The notes under the pieces: model-generated
Database searches by the model: none
Seen by the model: only the letters and a program-made list of their open reading frames with translations
What the model was told of the DNA's origin: nothing
Made by a program: the position numbers and the translations under genes
Part shown: positions 1 through 4,618 of the stretch, in pieces
Layout of the letters: each line of letters starts with the position of its first letter
Numbering within the stretch: position 1 is the stretch's first letter
NCBI GenBank assembly: GCA_943327965.2
Contig: CALPYQ020000068.1
Span: 1 to 7,625 of the forward strand
Length of the DNA: 7,625 bases
Direction: 5' to 3'
From: Singulisphaera sp. GP187
Lineage (GTDB): Bacteria; Pseudomonadota; Gammaproteobacteria; Burkholderiales; Burkholderiaceae_C

Positions 1-175
1 TGTCTGCAGTGCATGCTGGGCTTTATATTTCCTTGAACCAATGCTCTTAGAGCCCGGGCTTGGTACATTGTCTGGTGAGCGTGATCGTCTCGCGTCAGAT
101 GAACCCAACGCCAGTCTGCCCTCGCCCACCTGAACCCCGGTTCAGGATGCCGGTCCAGTGGCACTTGCAGACACC
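1..175 (+). ncRNA. ssrS: 6S RNA (RNA polymerase-binding regulatory RNA)
   Basis: 6S RNA mimics an open promoter and sequesters sigma70 RNA polymerase in slow growth. Seen here: a terminal stem in which 1-8 TGTCTGCA pairs with 166-173, 9-12 GTGC with 161-164, and 16-19 CTGG with 155-158. The large central bubble has a 5' strand at about 23-50 with a small hairpin GCTC-TTA-GAGC (43-53). On its 3' strand is the hairpin CCTGAACCCCGGTTCAGG (129-146), which corresponds to the CCTTGAACC...GGTTCAAGG element of E. coli 6S. The apical arm closes with 71-74/96-99 and 75-79/89-93 around the GGTGAGC.TG.TCG stretch also found in E. coli. Length fits the usual 180 or so nucleotides. Stem pairing at the 3' end (GCAGACACC) suggests that two or three 5' bases lie left of the window. 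A run of seven T follows at 176-182. Identification is from recalled consensus and manual folding. Confidence 0.88.
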
Positions 176-182
176 TTTTTTT
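176..182 (+). terminator. T-run directly after the 6S RNA terminal stem
   Basis: Seven consecutive T follow the 3' strand of the 6S terminal stem. The closed terminal helix plus U-tract could end transcription or mark the point where a longer precursor is trimmed. There is no compact local hairpin immediately before the tract, so this is not a textbook intrinsic terminator. Some read-through into the permease gene, whose start is 24 bases further on, is possible. Confidence 0.4.
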
Positions 183-206
183 AAATTCAAGCAAAGCCCG
201 ATTCAC

Positions 207-1022
207 ATGTTTTTAGAACCCACACTTATTCTTGAATTAGGCATATTGGGACTTGTTACAGGATTTCTTGCTGGCCTTTTAGGCATTGGTGGCGGTATGG
301 TCATGGTGCCGTTTCTGACCATGATGTTGGGCGATCGCGGCGTATCACCCGACCTGGCCGTCAAAATGGCCATTGCCACATCCATGGGCACCATTATTTT
401 CACGTCCATCTCCAGTGTTCGTGCGCATCACAAAAGGGGCTCTGTGCGCTGGGAGTTGGTCAAACGATTAGCGCCAGGCATTGTGATGGGCAGTTTGTTG
501 GCCAGCATGGGGGCTTTTGCAGCACTTAAGGGCTCTTATCTGGCTTTGTTTTTTGCGCTCTTTGTGGGTTTTTCAGCCACGCAAATGTTTTTAGACAAGA
601 AGCCTGCACCTAACCGCCAAGTTCCTGAAACACCAGGCTTGTTGGCTGCTGGTGGCGTCATTGGTTTTTTATCTGGCATGGTCGGCGCAGGGGGTGGCTT
701 TATCAGTGTGCCCTTTATGGCTTGGTGCAATGTCGCCATTCACAATGCCGTTGCCACCAGTGCTGCGTTGGGTTTTCCCATTGCGCTGGCCAATGTGGTT
801 GGCTATGTTGTGGCCGGACAAGACGTTCCTAACTTGCCCGAGCTCAGTGTGGGGTATTTGTGGTTACCAGGATTGGTCATCATCGCCAGTTGCAGCGTCT
901 TCATGGCGCCCTTAGGCGCCAGTGCGGCACACAAACTACCCGTCAAGCAACTTAAAAGAGTTTTTGCCAGTGTCTTGTATTTATTGGCGGCTTACATGCT
1001 TTACAAAGGGTTTACGGCCTAA
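207..1022 (+). CDS. TSUP (TauE/SafE) family membrane permease
   Basis: Inner-membrane transporter of the TSUP family. Members export or import sulfite, organosulfonates or related anions, but the substrate cannot be read from sequence. With the start at 207 it is 271 residues, normal for the family, and almost entirely hydrophobic. It shows the internal duplication of the family: GLLGIGGGMVMVPFL near residues 23-37 and GMVGAGGGFISVPFM near 157-171. SVRAHHKRGSVRW (70-82) and NAVATSAALGFPIALANVVGY (180-200) are also typical. The frame is open upstream to an ATG at 60, but that part lies inside the 6S RNA, is rich in Pro/Arg/Cys and is unlike the family. ATG 207 begins a sequence (MFLEPTLILELG) like known N-termini. 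No strong ribosome site precedes it. It stands alone on the + strand and converges on the gene that ends at 1061. Function class is sure; substrate unknown. Confidence 0.85.
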   Translation: MFLEPTLILELGILGLVTGFLAGLLGIGGGMVMVPFLTMMLGDRGVSPDLAVKMAIATSMGTIIFTSISSVRAHHKRGSVRWELVKRLAPGIVMGSLLASMGAFAALKGSYLALFFALFVGFSATQMFLDKKPAPNRQVPETPGLLAAGGVIGFLSGMVGAGGGFISVPFMAWCNVAIHNAVATSAALGFPIALANVVGYVVAGQDVPNLPELSVGYLWLPGLVIIASCSVFMAPLGASAAHKLPVKQLKRVFASVLYLLAAYMLYKGFTA

Positions 1023-1060
1023 ATCGCGGGCTTTAAATCTCGCACATTAAATCTCGCACT
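1019..1060. repeat. 14-bp tandem repeat in convergent intergenic gap
   Basis: Two units, TTAAATCTCGCACA (1033-1046) and TTAAATCTCGCACT (1047-1060), differ only at the last base. A degenerate third unit, CTAAATCGCGGGCT (1019-1032), precedes them and contains the TAA stop of the permease. The next bases, TTA at 1061-1063, are the stop of the opposing gene, so both convergent genes end in the conserved TTA/TAA part of a unit. No stable hairpin with a T-tract is visible. Confidence 0.8.
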
Positions 1061-1735
1061 TTAGGTTACGCACCATGGCGCCTGGTTATGGGCCAAACCC
1101 ATCCACAACGCCCAAGCAGATGTTGAGGCCAAAGCCAAACCGGCAAGGCGAATGCCCCAAGCACCATCGCCCAAGCTTTTGAGCTTCAACAAAAGCCAAG
1201 GGGCAAAGCCCAAACTAAGCCCACTGCCCAATGCAAAACAAGCCATCGTGATGGCACCATCCCATGCATTGCCCGTAAGCGCCGCCACCATCAGGGCCGA
1301 GTAAAGCAAGCCGCAGGGCATCAGGGCCCACAAGACCCCCACCCCAACAGGCGCTATTTTTCCCAAGTTTGAATTCAGTTTGCGAATCTTGGCCCACAGA
1401 TTTTGGGCGCTTTGATCGAGCCAAACAGGTTGCTTGGCTTGCCAAATCAGTAACAAACCCAATACCCCCGCAGCCACATGAAGCATGCTCCAAACTGGCC
1501 GCAGTACCGCAGACTCAACAGTTAACCAACCAAGCGCTTGCACACTGAAAGCAGCCAGCCCACCCATCAAGCTGTAGCCTAGCCAACGGCCCAATTGAAA
1601 GGACAGGAATGCCCTATTTTGATGAGCACCCGCTGCATGCCCGATACCTGCGCAAGCAGCACCGCACATGGCCACACAGTGCGGGCCACCCGCCAAGCCC
1701 ATGATCAATGCCGTGAGAGCTAAGGAAGTCTGCAT
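1061..1735 (-). CDS. SafE/DsbD_2-type membrane protein (cbb3-associated)
   Basis: A 224-residue polytopic membrane protein of the family often named sulfite exporter TauE/SafE. It belongs to the DsbD/CcdA-like transmembrane branch and is not homologous in motif to the GIGGG-type permease at 207-1022. Diagnostic are GGPHCVAMCGAACAG near residues 16-30 (His19, Cys20, Met23, Cys24, Cys28) and MPCGLLYSAL at 139-148 (Cys141). Five or six hydrophobic segments are visible. Genes of this family recur beside ccoS, hemN and anr/fnr in proteobacteria (recalled, for example in Pseudomonas), which suggests a role in thiol or metal (copper) handling for cytochrome oxidase assembly; that role is inference. 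It starts 6 bp after the hemN stop, so the two are probably cotranscribed and translationally coupled. Its own ribosome site is weak (AAAGCGG). Family confident, function not. Confidence 0.82.
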   Translation of the reverse strand: MQTSLALTALIMGLAGGPHCVAMCGAACAGIGHAAGAHQNRAFLSFQLGRWLGYSLMGGLAAFSVQALGWLTVESAVLRPVWSMLHVAAGVLGLLLIWQAKQPVWLDQSAQNLWAKIRKLNSNLGKIAPVGVGVLWALMPCGLLYSALMVAALTGNAWDGAITMACFALGSGLSLGFAPWLLLKLKSLGDGAWGIRLAGLALASTSAWALWMGLAHNQAPWCVT

Positions 1736-1741
1736 GCCGCT

Positions 1742-3124
1742 TTAAATGATTTTAGAGAAACGTGTCCGGCTGCGATCTGCTTGTAAATACTTGTCAAAGA
1801 CCATGGCCACACCACGAACAAAAAACCAACCCAAAGGTGTCACTTGCAAGCCGCTTTTTGTTAACTCTACCAAACCCTGTGCTTGTAGGCTTTCAAGTTG
1901 AACAAATTCAGCTTGAAAATATTTTGGAGTATCTATCAACCACGCTTCGTTGAAGGCGTCGAATTGAATGTGTCCCTGACACATGATTGACATGATGCAA
2001 GCCCTGCGAATGAGGTCATCGCGTGACAATGACAGCCCCTTGACGATGGGCAAATGGCCGTTGTCGAGCATGTCCACATACTCATCCATGGTCTTGGCAT
2101 TTTGGCTGTAGGTGCCACCCATTCGGCCAATGGCCGACACACCCAAGCCGATTAAGTCGCAATCTGGTTGGGTACTGTATCCCTGGAAGTTGCGATGCAA
2201 GCGGCCTTGGCGTTTGGCTACCGCCAATGTGTCCTCTGGCAAGGCAAAGTGGTCCATGCCCACATAAACATAGCCTGCATTCATCAGGGCGTCCATTGAC
2301 CTCGACAACATGGCAACTTTGTCAGCAGGCCTTGGCAACTCGGCAACCAAAATACGCCGCTGCGGTTTGAAGCGCTCGGGCAAATGCGCATAGGCATACA
2401 GCGCAATGCGATCTGGTCTCAATGCAGTGACCTGCTTCAAAGTGCGATCAAACGATTCTGGCGTTTGTCTTGGCAAGCCGTAAATTAAATCGACATTGAC
2501 AGACTCAAATCCAATCTTTCTTGCTGAGGCCACCAAGTCAAACACCTGTTCTGCAGGCTGAATACGATGAACCGCTTTTTGCACCTCAGGATCAAAGTCT
2601 TGCACCCCAAAACTCAGGCGGTTAAATCCCAAATCAAACAAGAAAGCCAAACGTGACTCATTGACGGTGCGCGGATCTACTTCGACCGAATACTCACCAC
2701 CCGCCACAAAATTGAAGCTTTGCTTGAGCATCAACATCAATTCACGCAATTCGTCGTTGCTGAGGAAGGTAGGCGTACCACCGCCCAGATGTAATTGACT
2801 TACCGCTTGACCAAGACCCATCGACGTGGTGTACAACGCAACCTCTTTGGCTAAATGGCGCAAGTAAGGTTCTGCTTTTTCATGGTGCTTGGTAATAATT
2901 TTGTTGCATGCGCAGTAGTAGCAAAGGGATTCACAAAAAGGGATGTGCACATAAATGGACAAGGGCCTGTTCTTTGGCCCCAGACCATGAAGACGCAAAT
3001 CGAGTGCTTGGTGAAGATCGGCTTGTGTGAACGCCTCCACAAAACGATCCGCTGTAGGGTAAGAGGTGTACCGGGGCCCTGGCACGTCAAAGCGTGTCAG
3101 TAAGTCTGGCGTCAAAAAGGACAT
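1742..3124 (-). CDS. hemN: Oxygen-independent coproporphyrinogen III oxidase
   Basis: Cytoplasmic radical-SAM enzyme that decarboxylates coproporphyrinogen III to protoporphyrinogen IX without oxygen, using S-adenosylmethionine and a 4Fe-4S cluster. It has 460 residues, the usual HemN length. Visible motifs: PGPRYTSYPTA at 15-25 (HemN hallmark), cluster motif C64-x3-C68-x2-C71 in HIPFCESLCYYCAC with the extra Cys73 typical of true HemN, the SAM-binding GGGTPTF at 114-120, SVEVDPRTV near 146-154, and DLIYGLPRQT at 212-221. These, with the C-terminal HemN domain, separate it from HemW-like proteins. ATG 3124 has GGGAA about nine bases upstream. It heads a leftward unit with the SafE-type gene and is divergent from fnr. 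An FNR box centred 75 bp upstream of the start codon suggests anaerobic induction. Confidence 0.96.
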   Translation of the reverse strand: MSFLTPDLLTRFDVPGPRYTSYPTADRFVEAFTQADLHQALDLRLHGLGPKNRPLSIYVHIPFCESLCYYCACNKIITKHHEKAEPYLRHLAKEVALYTTSMGLGQAVSQLHLGGGTPTFLSNDELRELMLMLKQSFNFVAGGEYSVEVDPRTVNESRLAFLFDLGFNRLSFGVQDFDPEVQKAVHRIQPAEQVFDLVASARKIGFESVNVDLIYGLPRQTPESFDRTLKQVTALRPDRIALYAYAHLPERFKPQRRILVAELPRPADKVAMLSRSMDALMNAGYVYVGMDHFALPEDTLAVAKRQGRLHRNFQGYSTQPDCDLIGLGVSAIGRMGGTYSQNAKTMDEYVDMLDNGHLPIVKGLSLSRDDLIRRACIMSIMCQGHIQFDAFNEAWLIDTPKYFQAEFVQLESLQAQGLVELTKSGLQVTPLGWFFVRGVAMVFDKYLQADRSRTRFSKII

Positions 3125-3192
3125 ACGGAAATTCCCAAGGCTGTCAAATTTCTAGGATTTGTTTAATGTGCCTTTTCCTCTGTGGCTTAAAC

Positions 3193-3206
3193 TTGATCTA
3201 TGTCAA
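3193..3206 (-). promoter_or_regulatory. Probable FNR box, hemN-proximal
   Basis: TTGATCTATGTCAA on the + strand is one mismatch from the FNR consensus TTGAT-N4-ATCAA. Its centre lies 75 bp from the hemN start codon and about 131 bp from the fnr start codon. If it acts as a class II site for hemN (centre near -41.5), transcription would begin close to base 3158. The -10 sequence there is poor (around CATTAA on the - strand), so the exact promoter is uncertain. The adjacent fnr gene encodes a protein with the matching recognition residues. Confidence 0.75.
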
Positions 3207-3223
3207 ATTTTGCCCAATCAAGG

Positions 3224-3242
3224 TCTAAAAATGAGTTTTAGA
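3224..3242. repeat. 19-bp perfect dyad between the two FNR boxes
   Basis: TCTAAAA-ATGAG-TTTTAGA has perfect 7-bp arms and a 5-bp centre. It sits between the two FNR boxes, with its centre at 3233. It does not match FNR. It could be an operator for a second regulator or a chance AT-rich dyad. On RNA the stem would be weak, so DNA binding is the likelier use, if any. Confidence 0.5.
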
Positions 3243-3247
3243 AAAGC

Positions 3248-3261
3248 TTGAGATGTATCAA
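3248..3261 (+). promoter_or_regulatory. Probable FNR box, fnr-proximal
   Basis: TTGAGATGTATCAA is one mismatch from TTGAT-N4-ATCAA; its right half is perfect. The centre is at 3254.5, about 40 bp upstream of a transcription start predicted from the -10-like sequence near 3281-3287. That is the spacing of a class II FNR-activated promoter. It suggests that fnr responds to its own product, as activation or as repression by occlusion of the core promoter. Confidence 0.72.
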
Positions 3262-3275
3262 ATGCCTCCAGTAGG

Positions 3276-3287
3276 TATAAGCTAATG
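3276..3287 (+). promoter_or_regulatory. Candidate fnr -10 region
   Basis: The stretch TATAAGCTAATG offers two overlapping -10 candidates: TATAAG (3276-3281) and the region ending in TAAT (3281-3287). The second would place the start of transcription near 3294, 37 bases before the fnr ATG, and put the FNR box at about -40. No -35 hexamer lies at normal spacing, as expected for an activator-dependent promoter. This is by eye only. Confidence 0.4.
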
Positions 3288-3330
3288 CCTTGACTTGCCG
3301 CAATGTCAATTTTTCTAAATCGAGAACGCT

Positions 3331-4053
3331 ATGAAACCTGAAGCCATCAAAGTCGCATGCTCAAACTGCAACTTACGCGAACTCTGCATGCCCATGGGCC
3401 TGTCTGAAAATGACCTCGAACGCTTGGACGAAGTGGTAGCTACACGCCGCAAAATTAAACGTGGCAGTACGCTTTTTAGCAACGGGGAAAAATTCACCTC
3501 GCTGTACGCCATTCGAACTGGCTTTTTCAAAACTTGCCTGGCGTCCGAAGACGGCCGTGACCAAGTCACTGGCTTTCAAATGGCGGGTGAAATTATTGGC
3601 TTGGACGGCATCGTAAATGACCAACACAGTTGCGATGCTGTGGCGCTAGAAGATGCTGAAGTTTGCGTCATGCCCTTCGATCGCATTGAAGAAATATCAC
3701 GAGAAGTAACCGCCCTGCAACATCATGTCCACAAAATCATGAGCCGGGAAATTGTGCGCGAGCATGGCGTCATGCTGCTATTGGGCAGTATGCGCGCCGA
3801 AGAACGTCTGGCTGCTTTTTTACTGAACTTGGTGCAACGTCTGCACTCACGTGGATTCTCTCAATCCGAATTGGTCCTGCGTATGACGCGCGAAGAAATT
3901 GGCAGCTACTTAGGACTTAAACTAGAAACGGTTAGCCGAACTTTTTCCAAATTTGTGGAAGACGGCATTGTTGAAGTGAAGCAACGACACGTCAAAATTT
4001 TGGATGCCGAAGCACTCCAGCGAATGGTTAACTCGCAACCTCAATGTCATTGA
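3331..4053 (+). CDS. fnr: FNR-type oxygen-sensing transcription regulator
   Basis: Crp/Fnr-family regulator of 240 residues that loses or gains a 4Fe-4S cluster with oxygen and binds TTGAT-N4-ATCAA sites as a dimer. The cluster ligands align with E. coli FNR: C10-x2-C13-x5-C19 at the N-terminus and C112 in AEVCVMPF, with the same 93-residue spacing from the third to the fourth cysteine. A cyclic-nucleotide-like beta-roll covers about 25-125, followed by a dimer helix (about 128-155, LLGSMRAEERLAAFLLNL). The C-terminal helix-turn-helix reads TREEIGSYLGLKLETVSR (186-203), with E199, S202 and R203 as the FNR-type DNA-contact residues. Extra cysteines are C69, C101 and C239. ATG 3331 has GAGAA a few bases upstream. 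It is divergent from hemN, and its tail overlaps the convergent small gene by 26 bp. It could equally be called anr or fixK2-like by lineage, but the cysteines argue for FNR. Confidence 0.95.
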   Translation: MKPEAIKVACSNCNLRELCMPMGLSENDLERLDEVVATRRKIKRGSTLFSNGEKFTSLYAIRTGFFKTCLASEDGRDQVTGFQMAGEIIGLDGIVNDQHSCDAVALEDAEVCVMPFDRIEEISREVTALQHHVHKIMSREIVREHGVMLLLGSMRAEERLAAFLLNLVQRLHSRGFSQSELVLRMTREEIGSYLGLKLETVSRTFSKFVEDGIVEVKQRHVKILDAEALQRMVNSQPQCH

Positions 4054-4270
4054 GCTTGGTGGCCAGCAGTAACGTCAGGCTGCTCGACACCATGGTCAAA
4101 GCCCAAAAGACAAAAAACGAAATCGTATACACGCCTTGCCTTGACAGCGTCATTTGCTGACCAAACCAATGCATGTCTTCGGGATCGAACAAGCCGAAAA
4201 CCACCAACTCCAAAAGGCCTGCGACCAAAAAAGCAGGCCAAACAATCCACATGAGTCTTTGGGCTAGCAT
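4028..4270 (-). CDS. Small two-helix membrane protein after ccoH, unknown function
   Basis: An 80-residue protein with two predicted membrane segments: about 7-27 (MWIVWPAFLVAGLLELVVFGL) and 48-70 (YTISFFVFWALTMVSSSLTLLLA). They are joined by a polar loop, DPEDMHWFGQQMTLSRQG, with acidic, His and Met residues. ATG 4270 is preceded by a good ribosome site, GGAGAA, eight bases upstream, which strongly supports translation. It lies 38 bp after the ccoH stop in the same direction and ends the cco operon. I recall similar small proteins at this position in Comamonadaceae, but no assigned function. A role in cbb3 assembly or as an accessory subunit is only a guess from position. Its last 26 bases overlap the end of fnr on the other strand. 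Confidence 0.78.
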   Translation of the reverse strand: MLAQRLMWIVWPAFLVAGLLELVVFGLFDPEDMHWFGQQMTLSRQGVYTISFFVFWALTMVSSSLTLLLATKLNDIEVAS

Positions 4271-4308
4271 GTTTGTCTTCTCCGTTTATTTTTGAAAAAT
4301 TCAAGAAC

Positions 4309-4590
4309 TTATTTTTTGTCTTGTTTGTTTGGAACGACCCCAGTGGCAGCATGATTCCGCGCCTGCATAGCAGGCGCCATCGCTTCTTCTAGTTTTGTTT
4401 GATTTTCGATGGCGTTGCGCGGATTCAATGCCTCTGTGGGCAATACAGGGTCGGGAATGGTGATGGCCAAGTAGAGCGTGATAAATGCTGCCACGACCAC
4501 CAATGCAGGCCCTGCAATGATCATCCAGACCATGCCAAAGGACCACCATGGTTTGGTACTGCTCAAAGCTCTCAAAGTGCTTGTATTCAT
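4309..4590 (-). CDS. ccoH: Short CcoH/FixH-like cbb3 assembly protein
   Basis: A 93-residue protein, located 28 bp after ccoG, with one membrane helix: PWWSFGMVWMIIAGPALVV then VAAFITLYLAITIPDPV (about 14-48), followed by a periplasmic tail of about 45 residues. The PWW.FG..W...GPA.VVVA.F.TL.LA...PDPV pattern is that of the FixH/CcoH family in Burkholderiales, and the tail ends ARNHAATGV, which I also recall from those proteins. CcoH is needed for assembly or stability of cbb3 oxidase. Classical FixH proteins are about 150-170 residues with a longer periplasmic domain and a DYY.KG motif. Here that motif is replaced by ALNPRNA, so the protein is short and diverged. The ribosome site is weak (GCGAG, seven bases before ATG 4590). 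Position after ccoG supports the call. Confidence 0.78.
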   Translation of the reverse strand: MNTSTLRALSSTKPWWSFGMVWMIIAGPALVVVAAFITLYLAITIPDPVLPTEALNPRNAIENQTKLEEAMAPAMQARNHAATGVVPNKQDKK

Positions 4591-4618
4591 CTGGGACTCG
4601 CTTTCAATTTAAATTCAA

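Noticed and set aside
51..60. Palindrome AGCCCGGGCT as a stand-alone operator or terminator
   Set aside because: It is part of the 6S RNA arms and has no T-run after it.
60..206. In-frame extension of the TSUP permease from ATG 60
   Set aside because: This segment folds as 6S RNA, gives a Pro/Arg/Cys-rich peptide unlike the family, and the typical N-terminus begins at ATG 207.
1968..1984. Perfect palindrome ATGTGTC-CCT-GACACAT inside hemN
   Set aside because: It encodes the ordinary HemN sequence around MCQGH, has no T-tract and does not sit near a promoter; probably chance.
4292..4304. TTGAA-AAA-TTCAA dyad between ccoH and the small membrane gene
   Set aside because: AT-rich with 5-bp arms and a 3-bp spacer, not an FNR site and too weak for a terminator.
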